From Sergeia podlipaevii (lineage: Eukaryota; Euglenozoa; Kinetoplastea; Trypanosomatida; Trypanosomatidae): DNA of 12,198 nucleotides. A program made the translations under genes and the position numbers. Position 1 is the stretch's first letter; each line of letters starts with the position of its first letter. This document shows, in pieces, positions 1 to 7,368 of this stretch. Where the stretch lies: the NCBI GenBank assembly GCA_030849805.1, contig JASANZ010001728.1, forward strand, positions 1 to 12,198, in the 5' to 3' direction. The notes under the pieces were generated by a model. It saw only the letters and a list, made by a program, of their open reading frames with translations, searched no databases and was not told the DNA's origin.

Positions 1-199
1 ATATCCACACACACAGTATGCATCAGTGTCTATCCATCTAACTAACTTCCAACAAAAGAACGAACGAAAGAAAAAAAAAAGGAAAAAAAAAAGAAAAAGC
101 GGTCAGTGTGCGCTAAGTCTGCTTTTTTGTATGATGAAGAGTGCGTAAATAGTTGCTTAGATAATCCCACAGAGAGAGAATGCAACAGGAGGCGAACAC
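1..199 (-). other. 3' flank of the kinase with a probable splice signal for the next gene
   Basis: The purine-rich stretch at 61-99 reads as a long T/C tract on the transcribed strand. The first AG after it lies near 47-46. It sits ~100 nt past the kinase stop, which is where polyadenylation coupled to trans-splicing of the next gene would occur. The 3' UTR would then be very short, or this tract is an internal UTR element. No coding start can be confirmed before the window ends; (AC)n is visible at 7-16. Confidence 0.45.
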
Positions 200-3100
200 C
201 TACAAATACACGTGATTCTCATCCACCACCATGTAAAGCCTCATAAAGGGCCTCAGCATGCACTTCTCTCTCCAATGCCGCCACACTGCCGTCCAGTCCT
301 CATCCGTCACAAGCGCTAGAGGTGGTGCCTCTGGTCTACCTGGCACAGACTCACAATAAAATATTTTAAAGGCACACACCCTCTCCTCCGGCGAGGATGC
401 AGCACTCGGAGCAGGCGGCAAGGCAGCCTCAAGGCCAGCGAGCTTCAGTGCCTGCACAACACGCCACACAACACCCGAAAGCCGCGTGCGATCGTGTAGA
501 GGCCTCAGCGCAAGTGTCCTTGACGGGGTATCATCCATCCACGCCGGCTCCTCCTCTTCTCTCTCCTCCACTGACTTCGTATTAGGCTTCACCACTGCCT
601 TGGGTATCGCTGCGCGCGGCACCGCAGGCTTGACTTTCTGTTGAACCTTTGGCGGGGGCGATGCTGAAGGAGCGCGTACCGCAATCGGAACCGCCATACC
701 GTGTCCCACTATTTGCAATGCCCCAGAAGAAGGTTCGTTGTTGTTGTTCTGTTTAAGCATGCTGGCGGTGGATGGACTACCAGTAGTAGTAGTAGTAGTA
801 GTAGTGATGGCGGTAGTGGCAGGGGTGGGGAGTGGTACTGCCAGCTCTACGGATGTGAATGCGCTTTGCTCAAGTTGTGCAGTAGGGACTTGAGATGACT
901 TATCAGAACCCGTGATGCTGTCACAGAGGTCTCGCTTTTCTGGTGCAAGAGAAGTGGCGGTCTTTGAGGAAACCGCTACGGGATGTTCTGGTGACTGCTT
1001 CGGCTGAGCCTTCATCTTCTGTGCATTCCGCAGCGCTGTTGCTGGTAGCGCGCTCGCTAGCGTCAGAGTGAGAGGGGTATCGTATTCAAAGAAACGTCGC
1101 CCTTGAGTATCGTAGTGAGCAACATACGCGTACGCGTCATCGCTCGAGTCTGTGTCTGTGTCTGTGTCGTCGCTCTCGTCAGAGGATGACGACGCGCTGC
1201 TCGCTGTAGCTGACTCTTCCTCGCTCAAACTTGAGTCCGTTTCTTCCTCCTCTTCCTCTTCGGAGCTGGTAGTATCTGCGCTGCTACTGCTGCTGCTGCT
1301 GCTAACCACATCCTCCCCCGTATCGCTATCCTCGTCCTCTTCCCCCGCACTGGTCGAGGCTTCTGGCGTTACGCACCTCCCCTTCCCTTCAATCGGTAAA
1401 GATGACACCATAGCAGCACTTCTTGTCGTGTATAAGGCGGTCGGCTCGGGTTCTCTTGGCTGTGGAGACGCATCTTTACCCTCCTGCACAATCACCTCCT
1501 GCTCCTCTTCCCCTTCCTCTTCTATCTCGCTCTCCTCCTCTGTGATGGGCTGGGTGGTGGAAGCTGCCCGACGTACAGGTAGCGGCGGCGGTGGAGGCAA
1601 AGAAGGCAATATAAAGTGGTCTTCAATCGGTGCAATCTCGGTTGCACCTGCTATCTCGTCCTCCTCCTCACTGCTGCTGCTGCCGCTGCTGCTGTCTTCG
1701 TTCTTGAAGACGGTTTCCGCTTTCGGCTTCGCGCTCGCTTTCGGGGATGCACCACGCCCGTTTCTAGGCGCCACCCCACCTCGCCCGTGTGCCTGCGGAA
1801 TGCTTCGATGCTGATGCTTCTTCATCTGTAGCTTTGTTGGCGCTGATTCCACTGTACTCGCGCTCGAAGTTGACTCAGACAACGAATCTTCCTCACATTC
1901 CTCCTCCTCCTCCTCGTCCTCGCAAGAAGGAGGGCAACTCCAACGCCAGCGTCGAACACTTCGCAGTTCACCTGGACGCTCTCGCGAGCATCCACGCCTC
2001 TCGCCACCGTCGTGTTCATCACCATCTGCGTCACTATCCTCCACAGACGAGGACTCCCAAAGCAAAGTAAGAGGGTCGATGCGTGGCGGTACCCAAGCAG
2101 GGGCCAGCTCCACCCGCTGCGGCGGGTTCACCGCCAAGGAGCGCCTTAGCGTCTCCACAGCAGCAGCACTCGTAGCCGCCAGCGCAATATCCATCACCGC
2201 CGATGTCTCAAATAGTGAGGAAGCAGAGCGCACGGTGGCGGGGTCAGCGCCATAGGTGCCCTCTTTCATCATCATGTTTTCTCTGCATCTGCCGAGTGCC
2301 GCCGCCCTTGTACTTCCTAGTTTTCCACAAGCCTCTAGAGGTAACGCCCCCGCAGCCAGAGTGGGTGAGCGCGAAGACGAAGAACTAACACCGTTGTAAC
2401 ATGTGTCTTGCTTCTGCTTTGATGGGAAAGGATTGGTGCTTTCAAGAGTCGCATTGCTATGGTTGCAGTTGTCCTTCCCCTCCGTCTCCTCCCTTCGTGG
2501 CACCATCGGTATCGTCTCAAGTTGAGACCTCCCCCTCGCACTAGCAGTGCCACCGGCACTGCCCATTGAACTCCGCAGCCTTGCCGAGATCATCTGCCGC
2601 GCCGACGACTCCGCCACGGCACTGCGGGCTGCTCTGTCTAGTTCCTCTACGGAAGGCGGTGCAACGACCTGTACAGTGCGCTTGCTAATTGTATTCGTGA
2701 AGAGTCGACTACTGCCGCCGCCACTACCACCATTGGCTTTCTGGACGCTAGGCGATGATATGTGTTTCCCTTGTAAAATACCGCCGTTGCCTCCAGTCTT
2801 AGCGACAGCGTCATCGCTGCCAGCATGGGCACTCTCTGCAGCAGGAAGACTACCTGCAGAAGGGATACTTGGAGACCCATCCTTGTGCGGCTGAGGAGGT
2901 GCAAAGCTAGGCGCATGCGTCACTGACAGCTCATCGTCATCATGAGTCGCAGCAGGAGTAGCACTAGTTGCGACAGAGCCATATGGCACAGCCGTCGTGC
3001 CCGACTTGAGCAGCCTAGAGGACGCAAAGGAGGACACAGAAACGATGGCCTCGTTCCTTTCCGTGCCGTCAGTGGTGGCGACGCTCTCCCCCCCTGCAGC

Positions 3101-6100
3101 GAGCCCAGCTTCATATGCCTGAGCATACAGAATATTCAGTTGCTCACGCAGCTTCTCTCGATCTGCCTCTTTCGCCGCCGCCCGCTCCCGCTCCGCCTGC
3201 ACGCCAGCATGCCACCTCAAGCGGCTAGCGATGATCTTGCGTCGCAGCAGAGACTCCAGTTCCTTGGTAGAGAGACCCTCGCAGCGACCTGGGGTGCTGG
3301 TAACAGCACCACAGCCCTCCGCCTGGCTTTCAAAAGCGGCGACGTTATCGTTGGTATTTTTATTTCTGTTGCTCTCGCTGGCAGCAGTGACTACCTTCAC
3401 TTCCTGACGACCGCGACGCACCACACTGATAGGGGGACTCGCTGTGGTGGATGTGGTTGTAACGGTACTGTCGCCACACTTGCCATCCATCATCACCATC
3501 ATCCCCCGTGCAGCAAGTGGTCGTAGTGCCGAGGGCGGTGTGGAGTTCCCTCCCTCTCCTTGCTCACGCGGACGTGCGGTTGTACACAATGACAGATCAG
3601 GCGCACTTTCAATCTCTGGTTGCTGCTGCTGCAGAGAAGGAACAATCACCCCGTCCGCGCTACTACCGCCGATTTCGTCCGTCCGTCTTGTCCTTGCATC
3701 TTCTGTTACTAGATTCATGGCTTGAGTCGCAGACAGAGGCCTCAGACGCGCCTCAGTGGCACTTCCAGCGCGAGGCATCCAGGTTTGCATGCGCACCGAG
3801 TTAATACTACCCACCAGAGCACTATGGGGCTTCTCTCCCTCCTCGCCCTCCAGCTCTGTGTCCTCCTTCTCGGAGTTGCGCTTTGCATTCCTCACTGCTT
3901 CTTCACCCAGCGTCCCACCTCCTTGATCATTCCCTCTGTTGATGTCGATGCTGCTAGTTGAGATCACCGCCGGGGTCGCCCTGAGAAGTGGATGCTGAGC
4001 TGCAGTTGACACCGTGGAAAGCACCTCTCCCCCTCTTGGCACCGCCACCATCGCCGCTATCGACTGCTGCTTCTGTGGCGCCTCCTCCAGTGTCATCAGC
4101 CGCATCAGAGATACACGTCTTGGGGTCGCGCGAGCGTTCAAGCGAGGGGTGCCGCGCCTACTCGCCGAAGCGAAAGCAGAAGCGGGACTTGGTACGTTGC
4201 TGTTGCCACTAAGGCACTCGACTTCCATGTTAAAAGCAGCTGGCAGTAGCGGTGGCACATGCACAACACCAGCAGCACCACTGTTGGCAGCTGAAGAGGG
4301 AACCCTCTCAACCTTAGCAGCAGCAACTGCAGTGACGCCATCACCGTCATCTCCTTCACCTTCCGACTCCTCATCCGTGGAAACGTAGAGCTGTTGCTGC
4401 TGTTGTTGCTCGAAGGTCACCACATCACCCGCCTCGCGCTCCACCATGACTACATCGTCACATCCTGCACGGAGCGAGAGGGCAGAGAATACATCCGCGT
4501 GCGCCAGCCACGGCACCCTCGCAATCATATCTTCGATATCACGCCGTGTGTTGGAACGGATTGCCTTGTCCAGGTCCGTATCGCGCATCATCGTATCTGG
4601 CACGTCAGCCGGTGAAGAAAACGCAACATATGCGTCGTAGTCCATGTGGATGGCCTCATTGTCTTCTAGGAGATTGAGCACATCCACACACTTCTTGCCA
4701 ATGTCTGTGCCGGCAGCAGCAGCAGCAGCAGCAGAGTTCATAAGGGGCTTCTTCTTGTCTACCGCGCCAGGTGAAGACAACAAGTCGCTTGTCTTTCGCT
4801 GCTTTTGCAGCGGCCACTGCTGCTGTGACGTGGGGCAACGTCGCACAGGTAAGGAGGAGTGAGGCCGAAACGCACCAGAGCTGACTTGTTGGCTAGAGCG
4901 CTTTGACATGGCAGCGGCATTAGTGCCGGCAGAGGAGGAGGCGGCGGCAGCCGCGTTGGCGGTGCGCACGCGACGTTCTTCCACCATAAGTGCACTCTCG
5001 CGCCGCGCACGTGGTAGGACACTGGCTAGTGCCTCGAAGGTACCGCCTACTCTGTTCGCCAGCGCCTCCACCGCGCCTCTACCCCCGGTGGTCTGCGGTC
5101 GTTGGAGATACGGAGAAGGAGGTACCGCGCTTGAAGCTAGCGGAGAAGGGGTCTGTGGCAGTGGTTTTGCACGTATCTGGCTGTTCGCCAAGGATGGCGG
5201 CACGTCAGCAGCAAGAGATGTTGCTGCTAGGACAGAGGCCCGCGACCTTGGCGTTGCTGTGCCGCCTTCCCCAGACGTCGCTCCTTCCCCTGTCCCTGCT
5301 GTCACTGCCGCCGCTGCAGTCGATGATACTGTACAGAGTGAGGAAAGCATCGAGGTCTCATCATGAGCGAGGCGCGCCACGTATGAAGGGGCTAAGTTGA
5401 ATACACCCGCTAGCAGCTGCTCTGCCGTCTGTCGCTCCGTCGTGTCCGTCACGAGCATGCGCTCCACCAAGGTTACTACGAGGGAGTGCATCGCCGCTTC
5501 CCCGCGAGAATATTCTGCGCCATATACCGTTGTCAGCTCCTGCGCTTGATCAGGCGGGAAGTTGTGAGGGCGGTGTAGCGCTTCAGTGTCAAAGACACCT
5601 TCGGTAATGACGTGAATCTGAGCAAGGACGTTATCAGCGAGAAACGGCAGCTTCAAGCAGTACATCTCATAGGCAAGAACGCCAAGAGCCCAAATGTCTG
5701 CGGAGAAGGAGTACGACTCCCCAAGACACAGCTCAGGGCTTAGATAAAAAGGGGTACCCACAAAAGTCTGGGTGAAGGGGTCGCGCGGGTTGAGCAGCTT
5801 GGAGACGCCGAAATCTCCAATCTTGATGGTGCCATCGCTTTTTAAATATATATTGGAAGGCTTTATATCGCGATGAATGATAGAGAGTGAGTGTAAGTAA
5901 GCAATACCGTCGAGACACTGGCGAATAATGTCCGTGAGGAGAAAAGATTCAATCCAGTGCTGCTGCTGCTCATCTACCCCCTCCGCGTTACCTTTCCATT
6001 TATCATACGAGCAAGAAGCAGCACTTCCACCAAATTTCACGTCACCAGCGGCACCAGGAAAGAAGTCCAAACCCCTGCGGACACCATTAGCACCGCCCCT

Positions 6101-6982
6101 ATCGTCCTCGCCCACCTCAGAGGCAGCCAACGGCGTCGGTGGGCAAAAAGATGCATCAGACATCCATGTGTGCTGTGCCCCAGAAGGCGATAAGAGCCGC
6201 ACCTGCTGCCCAGTCGAGTCCCAGCAGCTAGAGGTGCTGTCCAGAAACCCAGGAGTGACGGCGGAGGGTGCCGCCTGCCATGACGACAACGCGGAAGTGG
6301 CCCAGTCGGGCCTGTGCTTGAGGCTGCGGCGTAGGCTGCTGAGAAATGTAGCGCCAGTGTTGTCCTTCAGTTCCCACCCTCTCTGGCGTTTATTCACTTT
6401 CTTCCCATTTCCTCCAGCCTCGTTGTTGTCCCCAGGTGTATCCTCTTCATAGTCCGTATTCGTCTTCTTCGCCTTCTCCTTCTCTCCTATGCGAGTGATC
6501 CTGTTGAGCCTCTTCGTGCTTCTCTCGCCATCGCCGCTGTACCGTTTGATGAGTGAGGCGAGATCACCGCCATCCACGTACTCCGTCACCATACATAGCT
6601 GCTGCTCCACGTCATCCATGAAGAAGTCCAGAAATTGCAGAATATTCGGGTGTTCAATGTTGCGCAGCAGCGAGACCTCGTTCATCGCGAGCACCACCTC
6701 CTCGTCGTTGAGGGACTGGAGAGGAATAGCCTTTACCGCCACAAGCGAACGATCATAGCCAGCATTGCTACCACCAGTTGCTGCTGGTGCCTCTGTGTCA
6801 ACACAGAGGTACACCGTACCAAACCCTCCTTGACCAATAACACGCACTGGAGAATAACGTGTCCAGTGTCGGGGCAGGCCATATGTGGAGGAGGTGATGG
6901 AGCAGCCTTGTATACCTGCAGCATCGCCCTCCCCACCATCTTGCTGCCGTTGCTGTTCATCAGCAAGCGCATGAGAGTGCAT
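200..6982 (-). CDS. Giant NEK-like serine/threonine protein kinase, 2,260 aa
   Basis: The catalytic domain spans about residues 43-527. Visible motifs are the glycine loop GQGGFG (50-55), VAVK with Lys84, helix-C Glu102, HRDIKPSN (Asp372, Asn377), DFG (390-392), VGTPFYLSPE (408-417) and DIW (429-431), so it should be active. The activation-loop and HRD wording is most like NEK kinases; Thr406 sits at the usual NEK activation site. Residues ~148-342 form a low-complexity insertion. After the kinase come ~1,700 mostly disordered residues with Gln, Ala, Ser, Thr and Glu tracts, a likely coiled coil (~1234-1300) and a structured C-terminal ~97 residues that may be PB1-like. I start at the ATG at 6982. 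An open frame runs back to a TTG at 7045, but non-ATG starts are not expected here and that part lies in the splice-signal region. The stop is TAG. Substrate and location are unknown; trypanosomatid NEKs often act in cell cycle, basal body or differentiation. Kinase call is firm; NEK subfamily is likely. Confidence 0.93.
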   Translation of the reverse strand: MHSHALADEQQRQQDGGEGDAAGIQGCSITSSTYGLPRHWTRYSPVRVIGQGGFGTVYLCVDTEAPAATGGSNAGYDRSLVAVKAIPLQSLNDEEVVLAMNEVSLLRNIEHPNILQFLDFFMDDVEQQLCMVTEYVDGGDLASLIKRYSGDGERSTKRLNRITRIGEKEKAKKTNTDYEEDTPGDNNEAGGNGKKVNKRQRGWELKDNTGATFLSSLRRSLKHRPDWATSALSSWQAAPSAVTPGFLDSTSSCWDSTGQQVRLLSPSGAQHTWMSDASFCPPTPLAASEVGEDDRGGANGVRRGLDFFPGAAGDVKFGGSAASCSYDKWKGNAEGVDEQQQHWIESFLLTDIIRQCLDGIAYLHSLSIIHRDIKPSNIYLKSDGTIKIGDFGVSKLLNPRDPFTQTFVGTPFYLSPELCLGESYSFSADIWALGVLAYEMYCLKLPFLADNVLAQIHVITEGVFDTEALHRPHNFPPDQAQELTTVYGAEYSRGEAAMHSLVVTLVERMLVTDTTERQTAEQLLAGVFNLAPSYVARLAHDETSMLSSLCTVSSTAAAAVTAGTGEGATSGEGGTATPRSRASVLAATSLAADVPPSLANSQIRAKPLPQTPSPLASSAVPPSPYLQRPQTTGGRGAVEALANRVGGTFEALASVLPRARRESALMVEERRVRTANAAAAASSSAGTNAAAMSKRSSQQVSSGAFRPHSSLPVRRCPTSQQQWPLQKQRKTSDLLSSPGAVDKKKPLMNSAAAAAAAGTDIGKKCVDVLNLLEDNEAIHMDYDAYVAFSSPADVPDTMMRDTDLDKAIRSNTRRDIEDMIARVPWLAHADVFSALSLRAGCDDVVMVEREAGDVVTFEQQQQQQLYVSTDEESEGEGDDGDGVTAVAAAKVERVPSSAANSGAAGVVHVPPLLPAAFNMEVECLSGNSNVPSPASAFASASRRGTPRLNARATPRRVSLMRLMTLEEAPQKQQSIAAMVAVPRGGEVLSTVSTAAQHPLLRATPAVISTSSIDINRGNDQGGGTLGEEAVRNAKRNSEKEDTELEGEEGEKPHSALVGSINSVRMQTWMPRAGSATEARLRPLSATQAMNLVTEDARTRRTDEIGGSSADGVIVPSLQQQQPEIESAPDLSLCTTARPREQGEGGNSTPPSALRPLAARGMMVMMDGKCGDSTVTTTSTTASPPISVVRRGRQEVKVVTAASESNRNKNTNDNVAAFESQAEGCGAVTSTPGRCEGLSTKELESLLRRKIIASRLRWHAGVQAERERAAAKEADREKLREQLNILYAQAYEAGLAAGGESVATTDGTERNEAIVSVSSFASSRLLKSGTTAVPYGSVATSATPAATHDDDELSVTHAPSFAPPQPHKDGSPSIPSAGSLPAAESAHAGSDDAVAKTGGNGGILQGKHISSPSVQKANGGSGGGSSRLFTNTISKRTVQVVAPPSVEELDRAARSAVAESSARQMISARLRSSMGSAGGTASARGRSQLETIPMVPRREETEGKDNCNHSNATLESTNPFPSKQKQDTCYNGVSSSSSRSPTLAAGALPLEACGKLGSTRAAALGRCRENMMMKEGTYGADPATVRSASSLFETSAVMDIALAATSAAAVETLRRSLAVNPPQRVELAPAWVPPRIDPLTLLWESSSVEDSDADGDEHDGGERRGCSRERPGELRSVRRWRWSCPPSCEDEEEEEECEEDSLSESTSSASTVESAPTKLQMKKHQHRSIPQAHGRGGVAPRNGRGASPKASAKPKAETVFKNEDSSSGSSSSEEEDEIAGATEIAPIEDHFILPSLPPPPPLPVRRAASTTQPITEEESEIEEEGEEEQEVIVQEGKDASPQPREPEPTALYTTRSAAMVSSLPIEGKGRCVTPEASTSAGEEDEDSDTGEDVVSSSSSSSSADTTSSEEEEEEETDSSLSEEESATASSASSSSDESDDTDTDTDSSDDAYAYVAHYDTQGRRFFEYDTPLTLTLASALPATALRNAQKMKAQPKQSPEHPVAVSSKTATSLAPEKRDLCDSITGSDKSSQVPTAQLEQSAFTSVELAVPLPTPATTAITTTTTTTTGSPSTASMLKQNNNNEPSSGALQIVGHGMAVPIAVRAPSASPPPKVQQKVKPAVPRAAIPKAVVKPNTKSVEEREEEEPAWMDDTPSRTLALRPLHDRTRLSGVVWRVVQALKLAGLEAALPPAPSAASSPEERVCAFKIFYCESVPGRPEAPPLALVTDEDWTAVWRHWREKCMLRPFMRLYMVVDENHVYL
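203..493 (-). other. C-terminal globular domain of the kinase, possibly PB1-like
   Basis: The last ~97 residues break away from the low-complexity tail. They show a hydrophobic helix (VVWRVVQALKLAGLEAAL), a strand (FKIFYCESV), the acidic turn VTDEDWTAVWRHW, and a final strand (MRLYMVV). The order strand, Asp/Glu-rich turn followed by a helix, then strand resembles the acidic (OPCA) half of PB1 domains, which mediate protein pairing. This is an inference from pattern only. The first PB1 strands with the basic cluster are not clear, so an unrelated small dimerisation or docking domain is equally possible. Confidence 0.35.
782..805 (-). repeat. Pure ACT triplet repeat encoding eight threonines
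   Basis: Eight perfect AGT units on the plus strand read as ACT codons in the kinase, giving a Thr8 run (residues ~2060-2067). A single repeated codon indicates recent slippage, and the copy number is likely to vary between strains. Confidence 0.85.
1140..1310 (-). repeat. Triplet and hexamer repeats encoding a Ser/acidic tract in the kinase
   Basis: This stretch encodes residues ~1891-1947: eight serines in a row (1280-1303, AGC seven times and AGT once), a run of seven glutamates, and alternating Ser/Asp and Thr/Asp. The plus strand shows (GTGTCT)n near 1149-1168. The low codon diversity of the Ser run points to replication slippage. The result is a strongly acidic, phosphorylatable (casein kinase 2-type) disordered segment. 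Confidence 0.8.
3080..3282 (-). other. Predicted coiled coil in the kinase tail
   Basis: Residues ~1234-1300 run from LSTKELESLLRRKI through AERERAAAKEADREKLREQL to LYAQAYEAGLAAGG. The stretch is helical, free of proline, rich in Leu, Glu, Arg and Ala, and has hydrophobic residues at roughly heptad spacing. It stands out against the Ser/Thr/Pro/Gly-rich flanks. NEK kinases commonly carry a coiled coil after the catalytic domain for dimerisation and autoactivation; here it would lie ~700 residues further along than usual. Confidence 0.6.
4712..4737 (-). repeat. Pure GCT triplet repeat encoding a polyalanine run
   Basis: Seven consecutive AGC units on the plus strand read as GCT codons, plus one GCC, giving about eight alanines near kinase residue 750. 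By contrast, the Gln6 run near residues 858-863 (4391-4410) uses mixed CAA and CAG codons and so is less likely to be simple slippage. Confidence 0.75.
5402..6856 (-). other. Protein kinase catalytic domain (NEK-like) split by a large insertion
   Basis: This covers residues ~43-527 of the giant kinase. The N-lobe, from the glycine loop through the hinge (VTEYVDGGD, 132-140), is encoded at roughly 6560-6856. The C-lobe, from WIESFLL (343 on) to ERQTAEQLL (516-524), is at roughly 5405-5956. Between them, 5957-6541 encodes ~195 residues rich in Lys/Arg, Gly, Ser and Asp after the start of helix D and before helix E. Core catalytic residues are intact on both sides, so the insert is probably a tolerated surface loop rather than a break. 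No spliceosomal intron is suggested: the frame stays open through it. Confidence 0.85.
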
Positions 6983-6997
6983 GTAGAAGTCCACCTC

Positions 6998-7056
6998 CTT
7001 CAAAAATGAAAAAAAATGTTCAAGGAAGAAGCTAAACGGAAACAAAATAAAGAAAT
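6998..7056 (-). promoter_or_regulatory. Predicted trans-splice acceptor region of the kinase gene
   Basis: On the minus strand, a T-rich stretch with C interruptions (7056 down to 7002) leads to AG dinucleotides at 6999-6998 and 6996-6995. This would give a leader of only about 15 nt before the ATG at 6982. An earlier AG at 7033-7032 is also possible. The tract lies inside repeat copy 1, and copy 2 has a longer uninterrupted T run. Spliced-leader addition is known for trypanosomatids; this exact site is inferred. Confidence 0.5.
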
Positions 7057-7178
7057 AATGGTAAAGCTGCTCACGGATTTTGCAGCTTCTTTGAAATAAA
7101 AACTCTATGTTACTTTTCTGTGATATATATATATATATAATGTGTATTCTCTTTCAAATTAATAAAAAGAAAAAAAAA

Positions 7179-7179
7179 N
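7179..7179. other. Ambiguous base marking a probable assembly join
   Basis: This is the only N in the window. It follows a homopolymer A run and directly precedes the second repeat copy. It most likely stands for a gap of unknown or negative length. The distance between XPRT and the kinase should be treated as uncertain by about 190 bp. Confidence 0.85.
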
Positions 7180-7368
7180 TCCACCTCCTTCAAAAAAAAA
7201 AAAAAATGTTCAAGGAAGAAGCTAAACGGAAACAAAATAAAGAAACAATGGTAAAGCTGCTCACGGATTTTGCAGCTTCTTTGAAATAAAAACTCTATGT
7301 TACTTTTCTGTGATATATATATATATATAATGTGTATTCTCTTTCAAATTAATAAAAAGAAAAAAAAA

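Larger units (their letters stand above)
6990..7368. repeat. 189-bp near-perfect direct repeat joined by a single N
   Basis: Copy 1 is 6990-7178 and copy 2 is 7180-7368, exactly 190 bases apart. I count three mismatches: TG at 7007-7008 against AA at 7197-7198, and T at 7056 against C at 7246. Both copies include the (AT)n run and the A-rich end. The ambiguous base sits exactly at the junction. This is the expected look of two contig ends that overlap but were scaffolded rather than merged. A true tandem duplication of the kinase splice-signal region is the alternative. Copy 1 flanks the kinase start; copy 2 continues into the spacer. Confidence 0.92.

Noticed and set aside
1152..1814. Plus-strand open frame of 220 codons, Ser/Leu-rich
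   Set aside because: It is antisense to the kinase, and its Ser and Leu runs are complements of the acidic and Ser tract codons. All supported genes are on the other strand.
2942..3526. Plus-strand open frame of 194 codons
   Set aside because: It is antisense to the GC-rich kinase tail, where stops are rare by composition; no domain is visible.
5957..6541. A cis-spliced intron inside the kinase gene
   Set aside because: The reading frame stays open through the segment in the same frame, and cis-introns are very rare in trypanosomatids, so a coding insertion is simpler.
6983..7045. N-terminal extension of the kinase by 21 residues
   Set aside because: The extended frame starts at TTG, not ATG, consists of Phe/Leu-rich residues coded by a pyrimidine tract, and overlaps the predicted trans-splice acceptor and the repeated segment.
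7107..7289. Short plus-strand open frame across the N
   Set aside because: It spans the ambiguous base and duplicated A-rich DNA and encodes mostly Lys runs; it is an artefact of the join.
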